A stretch of DNA of 64,000 nucleotides from Stomoxys calcitrans. Lineage: Eukaryota > Arthropoda > Insecta > Diptera > Muscidae. This document shows positions 44,773 through 54,908 of this stretch, piece by piece (positions within the stretch are counted from its first letter, which is position 1; every line of letters starts with the position of its first letter). The position numbers and the translations under genes are program-made. Location: positions 56,119,610 to 56,183,609 of the forward strand of contig NC_081552.1 of assembly GCF_963082655.1 (NCBI RefSeq), given 5' to 3'. The notes under the pieces are model-generated. The model searched no databases and was not told the DNA's origin. It was given only the letters and a program-made list of their open reading frames with translations.

Positions 44773-47150
44773 ATGGTCCGGTTTTTACAGATAAGTCTGG
44801 ACCATTGTAAGGCCTCTTCGGCGGAACGAAAAGGCCTCCTGATGGCAGGGGGATTCGACGTGGTTCTAATCCAGGAGGATGGGAGTGTGGAGGAATAGTT
44901 CGTGGACTAAGAATTCCCGGATTTAAACAACTCAAGGGTACGGGGAATGGGAACCACAGAGCCTGTATTCTTGCAAAAAGTAGTCTAAATGTTTTCCTTC
45001 TTCCGTCGCTAAGTGCTGGAGATTCAGAAGTAGGCAGCCTAGAAATAAATAAATCTCATTACTGGCTGGCTTCCCTATATATGGCACACGATTCAGAAAT
45101 GCCGCCTTCAAAATTTTACAGCTCCGTAGAGGAAAAATCCGTGGCCTCTTGGCTAAGGAAGATTTTGTCCTCGAGACCTATTACGGTGGGGTATATTCAG
45201 AAGGCAGAGAATGTATGGACAATGTCTAGTGAGGATACACATTTCCCGGGAAATTCTGCAACGGACAACTTGGCGCCAGAAGAGGATGTCACTGGTATTT
45301 ATCCGTCGGAGGTTATAAGGAAAATTGTGTCTGAGCCGAAAATCTTTTGGGCGATAAGAAGTTTCGACTCCTTTAAGTCGCCGCACCCTGATGATGGCTT
45401 AAAGAGATATACTCTGTTTGTATCAGCATGTCATATATACCTGTGGGATGGAGGGACAAAAAGGTAATTTTTTCCCAAAGCAGGAAAACCTTACCACACG
45501 AAGGCGAAAGATTTTAGTCCTATTTGTCTGTCATCCTTTATGCTGAAGGCTCTTGAGAGGTTGGTAGAAACGTATCATAGGGCAAAGATCACCTGTCGTG
45601 GCAGCAGCATGCATATAGTAAAGCCAAATCCACTAAAACAGCAAATCCGAGCAAGACAGAAGTAGTTCTTTTCAGCAGGAGATACAAGTTGCCTACAGTG
45701 TAACCTGTCTCCTTGGGTGAAGAGAATGTTTCATTTACAGAAAGCGCAAAATACGTGGGTGTTTTGCTGGACAGGAAATTGAACTTCAAATCCAACATTT
45801 TGAAAAAGGGAAGAAAGGCAACTCTTGCCCTATACACCTGCAAGAGAGCCATTGGCAATAGTTGGAGGTTTAGACCGCGCGTCATTCGTTGGGTATATAC
45901 TGCAGTTGTTAGACCTATAATGCTATATGGTGTTGTGGTCTGGTGGACGGCTCTTCAAAAGTCCACCTACTGGTTAATATTTAACCAGATCCAAAGGATG
46001 GCTTGTTAGTGACGACACCATTTGATGCACTGAATTTAATGCTACATCTAATGCCTCTGGACATTATGGCTAGACAAAGGGGAGATAAGGGAACTTTCTC
46101 ATTGGTCATGTGGCGGCTACGGACACAGTGTTATCCCAGATACAATGTCCAATGTTCCAGGCAGTGTGGATTACACCATACCTGAGCCGGTTTTTGATAA
46201 AAAGTACTTGTGACTATTCCCGATAGAACTGATTGGTTAGTTACAGTTACATAGACTTACATAGACTTCTATGCGGATGGTACCAAACAAGACGACCAAT
46301 TGGGCTTTGGGGTGTACTCTAAAGATCTAGGACTGGTCAAAGGTTACCCGACCACTGCAGTGTGTATCAAGCGGAGATCCTTGTAATAAAGGAAATGTTG
46401 GATTGGCTAAGATATAATGTCATTACGACGATTCGCACAAATATCTTCTCATACAGCCAGGCAGCCATTAAATCCCTGGAGAACGTATTTCTGAACACAA
46501 AAACCGCCCTCGACTGCCGCAGATCTCTCAACGAGATGGCCGAACAGTTCAAAATTCACCTGTTCTGGATGCCGGACTACTGAGATATCCCAGAGAATTG
46601 TAAAGCGGACGAACTTGCGAGACTAGAAACTACCCCAAACATTCCAGGGATACTGGAGTCTGTGGGTATGACTCTAGTGACATGTAAGCTAAGTTTTCAG
46701 GATCAGGCCCGAAGGACAACGAATGATAGATGATCACAAATAGGGGGCTGTTAGCATTCCAAAACTATGTGGCGTAATCTGGACTTGAAGGAGTCGACCA
46801 CTTTGCTCAGAACAGACGTTTCAGTCATTGTGCCCGTCATGACAGGTCACAGTCTAATCGAAAAACATGCTGACAGACTGAAGGTTGCCAGCAACGACTT
46901 TTGCAGAAGCTGTGTGGACATCGAAGAAGAAGAGAAAATAGTACACCCTCTGTGTGTGCGTTCTGCTCTAGCAATCAGAAGGAGTTCCACTTTAGGTTCT
47001 CATTTCTTTGAGAACCTGTCTGATTAATCGGATGTGAACATTTACAAGTTGTTGGGCTTTTTAAAGCAACCTGGATGGTTCAATGGTAGGTATCACAATG
47101 GACGAAAACGTCTTAGTGAGTATGATCCAGACCAGTCCCTATTTAGATGT
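44773..47150 (+). pseudogene. LINE ORF2 remnant (endonuclease, RT, RNase H), internally deleted
   Basis: Starts MVRFLQISLDHCKASSA at 44773, the opening strand of an APE-type endonuclease, with FDVVLIQE nearby. The landmarks continue in changing frames. RT block FPKAGKPYHTKAKDFSPICL lies near 45471. A deletion removes the YADD region. The RT tail has SAKYVGVLLDRKLNFKS near 45740 and RPIMLYGVVVWWTAL near 45910. RNase H has FYADGTKQDDQLGFGVYS near 46271, EILVIKEMLDWLRY near 46368 and CKADELARLE near 46603. A C-terminal zinc-like segment NDFCRSCVDIEEEE lies near 46890. The endonuclease plus RT plus RNase H order fits the I/LOA/R1 side of LINEs. Stops, frameshifts and deletions make it dead. Confidence 0.8.
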
Positions 47151-47186
47151 AACTATGGATACGGTAGTGAAGTTATACAAAAATAG

Positions 47187-47398
47187 GACAATTTGAGTTT
47201 TATGCTCAATAATATGGGGCCTCATTTTTAAACCGAGTTCGAACGGCGTGCCGGAAGTGGAAGTATGGTCTAAATCTGTGAAGTCTTAACATGGCAGGAT
47301 ACCTCACAAATGTAGCAATCATTTGTAAGAGGATAACCACCGCTGAAATTTTCTCTGATGTCCACGTTGGGATTTTAACCCAGGCGTTCGGCATCATA
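47187..47398 (-). mobile_element. SINE copy, head truncated
   Basis: Minus-strand sequence matches the body of 4469-4734 (TTCAGCGGTGGTTATCC, CATTTGTGAGGTA, CGCCGTTCGAACTCGG). The A-box part is missing and the B-box region is altered (TTAAAATCCCAAC). Confidence 0.7.
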
Positions 47399-47414
47399 TA
47401 TAATTAAAAAATTA

Positions 47415-47530
47415 CGGCCTTAATCACAAAACTTAATGATGTTTTGATAAAGTTTTATTTACAGATTTCCTTTATCGAACTGTATAATAAATCTATTTTA
47501 AGGCTTCATTAAGTTTTGTGAATGAGACCG
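47415..47530. mobile_element. Short MITE with TTA target duplication (Harbinger-like?)
   Basis: 116 bp with inverted ends CGGCCTTAATCACAAAACTT and AAGTTTTGTGAATGAGACCG (a few mismatches), flanked by TTA at 47412-47414 and 47531-47533. A three-base TTA/TWA duplication is typical of PIF/Harbinger-type elements. The assignment rests only on size, ends and flanks. Confidence 0.55.
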
Positions 47531-47630
47531 TTAAAACTTATGCCTAAAAATTAAAATTTTATATTCCACCGCATTTTCTAAAATCGCACAATTCTTGGTT
47601 TCTTGTTTGGCTAGGGATAAAAACTGCAAA

Positions 47631-48554
47631 CAATGGTGAAGGGTATACCACCATCGATAGCATTTGTCGAGTTCTTTGCGAGGTATTTCTTTTTAGGAGC
47701 TATATCAAGTTATGGTCTGATTCGAACCATAAATGGATTCAATGCTGAACATTGTAGAAGCCATTGTGTAATATTTCAGTTCATTCTGATAATAATTGCC
47801 CCTTGTAGGGGCTCAAGAAGTAAACTCAGGAAATCGGTTTATATGGGAGCTGTATCAAACTATAGATCGATTCAGACCATATTGGACACGTATGTTGAAG
47901 GTCATGGGAGAAGTCGTTTTACAAAGTTTCTGCGAAATCTGATGAGAATTGCGCCCTCTAGAGGCTCAAGAAGTCAAGACCCATCATCGGATTATATGAC
48001 AGCTATATCAGTATATGAACCGATTTACGCCATATTGAGCACAATTCTTGGAAGTTATACCAAAACACCACGTGCAAAATTTCAGCCAAATCTGATGAGA
48101 TTTCGCCCTCTAGGGGCTCACGAAATCAAGATCCTAGATCGGTTTATATGACTGAATGAACCGATTTAAACCATACTTAGCACAGTTATTGGAAGTGACA
48201 CGAAAACATCACGTGCAAAATTTTAGTCATATCGGACGATAATTGCGCGCTCTAGAGGCTAAAGAAAACCAAGACCCAATATCGGTTTATATGCCAGCTA
48301 TATCAAAACATGAACCGATTTGACCCATTTACAATTCAACCGACCTACACTAATAGAAAGTATTTGTGCAAAATTTCAAGCGCCTAGCTTTACTCCTTCG
48401 ATGGGTAGCGTGCTTTCGACAGACAGACGGTCGTACAGGCTAAATCGACTTAAATTGTCATGAAGATCAAGAATATATATACTTTATGGGGTCTTAGATG
48501 CATATTTAAACGCATAAATTAGAATACCCCCATCCTATGGTGGAGGGTATACAA
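47631..48554 (-). mobile_element. DINE-like element, family B, eroded
   Basis: CAATGGTGAAGGGTATACCACCATCG on the left without a hairpin, CATTTGTCGAGTTCTTTGCG, about four units, ACAGACAGACGGTCG near 48419, and CCTATGGTGGAGGGTAT on the right. Confidence 0.75.
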
Positions 48555-49186
48555 ATGGAATTTAAATCATTTTAATTTTCCTATAGAATATGCATAAAAA
48601 ATTTACTACTATCAACATTTTCCTACTGTTTCCCTGTAGCGCATTTTAGAGTCGTTTCTTTTTAAAGATGTTCAACCATGTTTCACTTTTCTATGAGTTC
48701 TAATATTTTTTTCCTCAGTGAGGAAAGAACTCCTCATCATCGTCGTCATCTCACTCGGCATCACTATGGTGTGAGGTGGTAACTTTAGATAAGATATCTG
48801 CTCATATAAGCCCTAGTTCTGACAATAGTGTATTTTTTTGCCCTCAACCACATTTGAGTGCAGTAACAGGGGGTGTTTAAGGGAAGAATATAACCTAGTA
48901 TGCAATCACTTTTGATCCCTGGTCGCCTTGTCGCTTTGCTTGGGTAGCATACAAACGCCTCTTAAAGCATTTAAGTAATAGGAGATTTACAGCATTTTCT
49001 TACATTCTTATCAGGTTGACAGTCACAATGGCAGTAAATTGTTTGCGTGCAGGGGGCAAAGGAAAATGACATTTATACATAAAGCAAATGAGGTCAAAAT
49101 ACGTTAAGATAATTTTATGCAGAAGAAGAAGAAGAAATAGGTTAAAGAACATGTCTTTAGTAGCTATGCAATAAAATTTTTAAAAC
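48555..49186. other. Spacer, nothing recognised
   Basis: AT-rich with a short AGA run near 49123. No ORF or repeat family recognised. It is the left flank of the mariner insertion. Confidence 0.45.
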
Positions 49187-49792
49187 TATAGGTTGCCCAA
49201 AAAGTAATTGCGGATTTTTCATATAGTCGGCGTTGACAAATTTTTTCAACGGCTTGTGACTCTGTAATTGCATTCTTTCTTCTGTCAGTTATCAGCTGTT
49301 ACTTTTAGCTTGCTTTAGAAAAAAAGTGCGCGAAATTTTGGCTTCAATTTTAATATGGAGCCCACAAAAGAGCATTTTCGTCATATTTTACTTTATTATT
49401 TCCGTAAAGGAAAAAACGCGGAGCAGGTTGCTAAAAAGTTATGAGACAGTGTCAAAAATGGTTTCGCAAAATCCGTTCTGGAGATTTTTCACTTAAAGAT
49501 GAGCCACGTTCAGGTCGGCCAATGAAGTTGATGATGACCAAATCAAAGCATTAATCGAATTGGTTCGTCATGTAACTGAGCGTGAGATAGGAGAGAAGTT
49601 AAATATACCAAAATCAACCGTTCATTATCACATAAAAAGTCTTGGACTGGTGAAAAAGCTTGATATTTGGGTACCACATGCATTAAAAGAAATTCATTTA
49701 ACAAACCGAATCAACGCTTGTGATATGCACCTTAAACGCAATGAATTCGATCCGTTTTTAAAACGAATCATAACTGGAGATGAACAAGTAAA

Positions 49793-50915
49793 AAGGCGTT
49801 AAGTTCGGCCGGGCCGATTTGGACCAAATACTTATAAGTACAAGTCATTTTTCAATTGCGTATAACAAAATATTGGTCTTTTAAGTAGCTATGTCTAAAA
49901 TTAAACCGACTTGAATCATGCACTAAACGGATGTCGAAATGCTTAGCATAAGTCACTGTGTAAAATTTAAGTGAAATCGGACTATAAATGCGACTTTATG
50001 GGACCAAGACTATAAATCGGGATAGCGGACTATATGGCAGATCTGGACGGCTCTGGATCAAACTTAAAAAGGATATCGGAGGGCCTAACACAACTCACCG
50101 TCTAAAATTTCAGCGTCATCGGACAATAAACGCGCATTTTATGACCTCAAAACCTTAGATCGAGAGATTGGGCTATATGGCAGCTATATCCAAATCTGAA
50201 CCGATCTGTGCCATATTCCAGAAGTATGTCGAAGGGCTTAATTTAACCCACTGTCCCTAATTTCGGCCACATCGGACAATAAATGCGTCTTTTATGGGCC
50301 CAAAACCTTTAATCGAGAGATCGGTCTATATGGCAGCTATATCCAAAACTGGATCGATCTGAGCCAAATTGGCGAAGGATGTCGAAGGGCCTAAGACAAC
50401 TCACTGTCTTAAGTTTCAGCAAAATCGGATAATAAATGTAGCTTTTATGGGCCTAAGACCCTAAATCGGCGGATCGGTCTATATGGCAGCTATATCCAAA
50501 ACTGGACCGATCTGGGCCAAATTGGCGAAGGATGTCGAAGGGCGTAACACAACTCACTATCCAAAGTTTCAGCAAAATCGGATAATAAATGTGGCCTTTA
50601 TTGGCCTAAGACCCTAAATCGGCGGATCGGTCTATATGGGGGCTATATCAAGATATAGTCCGATATAGCCCATCTTCGAACTTAACCTGCTTATGGACAA
50701 CAAAAGAATCTGTGCAAAGTTTCAGCTCAATATCTCTATTTTTGAAGACTGTAGCGCGATTTCAACAGACAGACGGACGGACATGTCTAGATCGTCTTAG
50801 ATTTTTACGCTGATCAAGAATATGTATACTTTATAGGGTCGGAAATGGATATTTCGATGTGTTGCAAACGGAATGCGAAATGAATATACCCCCATCCTTC
50901 GGTGGTGGGTATAAA
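49793..50915 (-). mobile_element. DINE-like element, family A, inserted in the mariner transposase
   Basis: ACAAGTAAAAAGGCGTTAAG and hairpin on the left, four to five A units, AACTTAACCTGCTTATGGAC, GACAGACGGACGGACATG near 50767, and CCTTCGGTGGTGGGTATAAA on the right. It interrupts the mariner just after the ITGDE motif. Part of the usual 3' region after the hairpin (GATACCCACCACC) is missing. Confidence 0.88.
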
Positions 50916-51273
50916 AATTGATTGTTTACAACAACGTTAGTCGAAAACGATCATGGTCCAAGCATGGTGTACCAGCTCAAACCAATTCAAAGGCTGATAT
51001 CCACCAAAAGAAGGTTATGCTGTCTGTTGGTGGGATTGGAAGGGTGTGGTATATTTTGAGCTGCTTCCAAGGAACCAAACGATTCGGATAATTCGGATGT
51101 TTACTGTCAACAATTGGACAAATTGAATACAGCCATCAAGGAGAAGCGACCAGAATTGGACAATCGTAAAGGTGTCATATTCCACCAGGACAACGCTAGA
51201 CCGCACACATCTTTGGTCACTCGCCAAAAACTGAGTGAGCTTGGCTGGGAACTTTTGATGCATCCACCATATA

Positions 51274-51278
51274 GCCCT
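51274..51278. repeat. Target-site duplication GCCCT, left of BEL element
   Basis: GCCCT precedes the left LTR and recurs at 60586-60590 after the right LTR. Five bases is within the usual size for BEL/Pao. Confidence 0.92.
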
Positions 51279-51755
51279 TGAACAAATTCGATTTGGTGGA
51301 CTGTATTGAAGGTTGGAATTAATCCTAGGATGGTGTAGTTAGGCCCTCTGAAAGACGAATTGTTGGTGAATTTTAGGCACAGAATATGACCGCAAATTCC
51401 TCGTTGCCGTTTTGGAAAGAAATAGAAACATACACAATTGGAATAAATTTGCAGAAATAGCAAATATACTTTTATTTGGATTTTATGTTTTCTTACCAAT
51501 AAATAACAAAACTGCTTTGGTGGACGGATTTATAGAGCTTAGTCTAAACGAACAGAGTTAGTTCATCGAAGGTTGGGATAACAAGCAGAAGTTAATTGCG
51601 CATCCAATCTTATTTAAAGCCTTGGATATGCTTGTTTCGGAAAAGATTCTTGACATTTCAAGAATTGCAGCTAACTTCTATTTTATAGATAAACGGGTCA
51701 AAATGTTGATAACACCATTTCACATGCAGATGGCGTTAACATTCTGACATAAACA
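51279..51755 (-). repeat. 3' LTR of the BEL element (477 bp)
   Basis: TGAACAAATTCG...GACATAAACA on the + strand. One difference seen from 60109-60585: GCAGAAATAGC here, GCAGAAAAAGC there. Confidence 0.95.
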
Positions 51756-51767
51756 TTTCCGGCCCAC
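51756..51767 (-). other. Probable polypurine tract of the BEL element
   Basis: The minus strand reads GTGGGCCGGAAA directly before the 3' LTR. It is purine-rich but interrupted by CC, so it is a weak match. A run of 23 T (+ strand 51786-51808) lies just beyond it. Confidence 0.4.
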
Positions 51768-52028
51768 TTTGCAAGGATTGCAAAATTTTTTTTTTTTTTT
51801 TTTTTTTTAAGGAATTCATTTTAAAGTTAATCTAAGAAATTCATATGTAGTACAATTCTTATTCTATTTAATTCAAATTATAAAATATGTGATACGTTTG
51901 CATACAATTAGTTCCAAATTGTAGTGATAAAGTCTTAAGATTCTAAAAAATCGAGAAACTATCTTATTTCGGTTTGGAGCAAGATTGTGTAAATTGGCTT
52001 TGCCGATTTCGTAACAGAAAGACAAAAA

Positions 52029-52910
52029 TTATGATGCATCAGAGGTATTGCACGACCCAGATAAAACCCACCCGAAGATAGTGTTCATTGCTACTGGTAA
52101 GCCATCATGGCTTGGAATCAATCCAGGTAAAACAATTTTGGAATATAAATCTGCCCCAAAGACAATAGCCACTGAGCTAGGCTTAAAAAAATTTGGGTCT
52201 GCCAATACAATGTTATTCAGCCTAGTCCTAATCGCAGAATTCACTTCTCTGGCTGGGATCTTCAAAGACATCCGATTGTTGACTTCCATGGTTGCCTCAA
52301 TAGTAACGTAAGGAGATTTTCGAGATCGAATAACAACCGAACAGATAGTGTCATTTCCAAATTTTATAGTGGGTAGTTTCAATTCCTCTACCAATGACAT
52401 AGAAATTTTGCTTACGGAGCTACAGGTGTCCAGTACAGCTCTTACGTGGGTCTGGTTTGCTTCGGCTTGAACAGTAACCACAGTCGTTGGGAAAAGTGCA
52501 ACCCCATTTGGTGTCGTTATTGAAGTTATGGAAACTGACTTTGGAATGACTGACTTGCTGGTATCATTTTTCTTATTAGCAGATCTTCCTTTAATCTTAC
52601 TGGCTTTCGGAGATCTTTGCTCACCGTTTATATGAAGTAATGTATGATGATTACTTCCGCAGGTTTTGCAGCCCTTTTTGGTAAAACAAGAGCCTGCAGA
52701 ATGCTTATGGGCCAAACAATTGGGACAGTAACCGTGAAGTAAAACCAAACGCATTCGCCCATCAACCGGTTTACTTAAAAAATTGCGACAGTCTCGAAGA
52801 GCATGCTTTCCTTTACATACGCGACATAAAAAATTATTATCAATTATTCGATCTTTTGTGGGTTCTGTTAATCTTTTTTTTGTAGACGGCATTCTGAAAT
52901 ATGAATACAT
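52029..52910 (-). CDS. BEL third ORF: zinc knuckles plus retropepsin-like domain with D-T-C
   Basis: 293 codons from ATG 52910, or 287 from the ATG at 52892. It lies 42 bp after the integrase ORF, where env genes sit in some BEL elements. Residues 29-41 (C-x2-C-x3-H-x4-C), 62-75 (C-x2-C-x4-H-x4-C) and 81-93 (C-x2-C plus HHTLLH) form three knuckles arranged like those of the element's own Gag. After a basic linker comes an aspartic-protease-like fold: VRAVLDTCSSVSKIS at 156-170 against the Gag-Pol ARALIDSGSEASFIS, then IVFGADLYSKIVL near 249 and NTIFGWVLSGS near 276, again collinear. The catalytic triad D-S/T-G reads D-T-C, so proteolysis is doubtful. I infer a diverged internal duplicate of nucleocapsid-protease; its function is unknown. 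No signal peptide or membrane segment is visible, so it is not an env. Confidence 0.85.
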   Translation of the reverse strand: MYSYFRMPSTKKRLTEPTKDRIIDNNFLCRVCKGKHALRDCRNFLSKPVDGRMRLVLLHGYCPNCLAHKHSAGSCFTKKGCKTCGSNHHTLLHINGEQRSPKASKIKGRSANKKNDTSKSVIPKSVSITSITTPNGVALFPTTVVTVQAEANQTHVRAVLDTCSSVSKISMSLVEELKLPTIKFGNDTICSVVIRSRKSPYVTIEATMEVNNRMSLKIPAREVNSAIRTRLNNIVLADPNFFKPSSVAIVFGADLYSKIVLPGLIPSHDGLPVAMNTIFGWVLSGSCNTSDAS

Positions 52911-52952
52911 GATGTGATACGCGAAAGGTCATGAATGTAAAATATAGGGTAA

Positions 52953-54908
52953 TTAAGGAAGTAGAACAAGTTTTACCAAAGGCCGCGTAATAGTACCCCT
53001 TTGAGTGATAACATCTGCCACCCGGACTAAACCATCTTTGCCTTTGTAAATCTTTGAGACTCGTCCTAATCTCCATTCGGTAGGAGCCAGAGCTTCGTCC
53101 CTAATAACAACCAGAGCACCTACGTCAATATTCTTTTGGGGGTTTTGCCATTTTTGTCTTTTGTGGAGCTCTTTTAAGTACTCATGTTTCCAACGAGTGC
53201 TGAATTGCTGGGAAATTGCCTTTACTCGACGCCAACGGTTTAAAATGGATAAGTTGGTTTCGGATTCAGAGTTTTCAGCAATGGATAGGATTGGTCCTCC
53301 AACTAAAAAATGACCAGGAGTGAGAGCCAATAGGTCATTCGGATCTTCAGACATTGGCGAAATGGGTCTTGAATTCAAACAAGCCTCTATTCTGGATAAA
53401 ATAGTGGAAAACTCCTCGTAAGTATATTTGTGACTTCCAGCCATTTTTCGGAAATGGGCTTTGAAGCTCTTAACTCCCGCTTCCCATAATCCACCCATAT
53501 GTGGGGATCCGGGAGGAATAAAATGCCAAACGATTTCCTGGTGAGCAAATTGGTATAATATAGACCTTCGGGACTCTTGCAGAAAATTCCTCGCTAACTC
53601 TCTAGAGGCACCAATAAATGTTTTGCCGTTGTCAGAGTATAGTGATCGTGGACAACCTCGACGAGATACGAATCTATGGAAACTTGCCAAAAAGGCAGGG
53701 GTGGACAGAGTGCTCGTGGCTTCTAAATGAATAGCTCGTGTGGAGAAGCACACGAACACACAAACATAACCTTTTGTTATTATGCAGGATCTGCAAGTAT
53801 AAGTCTTAATATCAAACGGTCCCGCGAAATCGAGGCCCGTATAAGTGAATGGACGTGAAAAGGTTGTCCTTTCAGGAGGAAGTGCGGCCATTAACTGCTC
53901 CTGCAATTTTTGTTTGGAAATCGCGCAAATCTTGCACTGATGAATTACTGTCTTAATGAGGTTCTTTGCTCTAGGAACCCAAAAACAAAGCCTTAGCGTA
54001 CGAAGCATTAAACTATTCGGCCCGTGTAAAGTAATGGTATGAATAAACTTCAGTAATAACCGAGAGAATGTGCAACTATATGGGAGGATGATAGGATATC
54101 TTTCGTTATAAGAAAGACTCCCCGAATTTGAAAGACGACCACAAACTCTTAAAACGCCATTTGTGTCCAAAAATGGATTGAGGTTGGATAGAGAACTGGA
54201 CGTTTTAATGACTTCCTTTCTTGATAAGCATCTGTATTCCTCCGGATATACCAGCTTTTGAGAAAGCAAAATAAGTTTGTTTTGTGTAAGTTTAACCTCA
54301 CGAGAATCTAAAGCCAGCTGTTCGGATTGAAAGGTTGTCTGTCTCCTGGTACGGCATATAAAACGAAATACATAAGTAAATACTCTCAAAGCTCGATGAA
54401 ATGAAGAAAATCTCGCTAATAAGTCATCGTAGTCTTGAAAATAAGAAAAGTTACATGCGACAGCCTTTGCCTCCAGCATTTCTTCGTCTATGGAAAAAGT
54501 AGACTCAAGAGGCCACAGACTAGCCGAGGTCACTAACCATGGAGGCCCAAACCACCATAAATCTGAGGGAATTAGATCCAAAGGGATTGAACCGCGGGAG
54601 GCGATATCCGCTGGGTTTTGTCCGGATTCAACATGAGACCAATACTCTACACTTACAAGCTCAGAAATTTTCGAAACTCGGTTGGCAATAAAAGTCTTCC
54701 AATGAAATGCCGGCTTCTTGAGCCAGGCAAGGACTATCATCGAATCAGTCCAGCAGAAGACTTTAAAGTCTTGAATTGGAATATGACCTGCAAGTGAAGA
54801 AATTGTCTCAGCGAGTAGAACGGCCCCACAAAGCTCCAATCTAGGAATCGACAATGTCTTGAGAGGAGATACACGAGATTTTGCCGTCAGAAGATGTGTC
54901 GTTACCAC
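52953..54908 (-). CDS. pol: BEL RNase H (C-terminal part), integrase and DUF5641-type tail
   Basis: 651 codons. It opens with GTG in the frame displaced by -1 from the upstream ORF, so it has no start of its own and is the downstream half of a broken polyprotein. The RNase H remainder has PRLELCGAVLLAE near 22-34, CWTDSMIVLAWL near 52-63 and NPADIASRG at 98-106. The integrase zinc domain has H290, H295, C325 and C328. The integrase core has D360 (TGLDFAGPF), D426 (LYSDNGKTF) and E476 (GGLWEAGVK), spacing D-x65-D-x49-E, which is usual for BEL/Pao. The C-terminal part (RWRRVKAISQQFSTRWKHEY and WRLGRV) is the conserved tail of this superfamily. All integrase catalytic residues are present. Confidence 0.92.
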   Translation of the reverse strand: MVTTHLLTAKSRVSPLKTLSIPRLELCGAVLLAETISSLAGHIPIQDFKVFCWTDSMIVLAWLKKPAFHWKTFIANRVSKISELVSVEYWSHVESGQNPADIASRGSIPLDLIPSDLWWFGPPWLVTSASLWPLESTFSIDEEMLEAKAVACNFSYFQDYDDLLARFSSFHRALRVFTYVFRFICRTRRQTTFQSEQLALDSREVKLTQNKLILLSQKLVYPEEYRCLSRKEVIKTSSSLSNLNPFLDTNGVLRVCGRLSNSGSLSYNERYPIILPYSCTFSRLLLKFIHTITLHGPNSLMLRTLRLCFWVPRAKNLIKTVIHQCKICAISKQKLQEQLMAALPPERTTFSRPFTYTGLDFAGPFDIKTYTCRSCIITKGYVCVFVCFSTRAIHLEATSTLSTPAFLASFHRFVSRRGCPRSLYSDNGKTFIGASRELARNFLQESRRSILYQFAHQEIVWHFIPPGSPHMGGLWEAGVKSFKAHFRKMAGSHKYTYEEFSTILSRIEACLNSRPISPMSEDPNDLLALTPGHFLVGGPILSIAENSESETNLSILNRWRRVKAISQQFSTRWKHEYLKELHKRQKWQNPQKNIDVGALVVIRDEALAPTEWRLGRVSKIYKGKDGLVRVADVITQRGTITRPLVKLVLLP

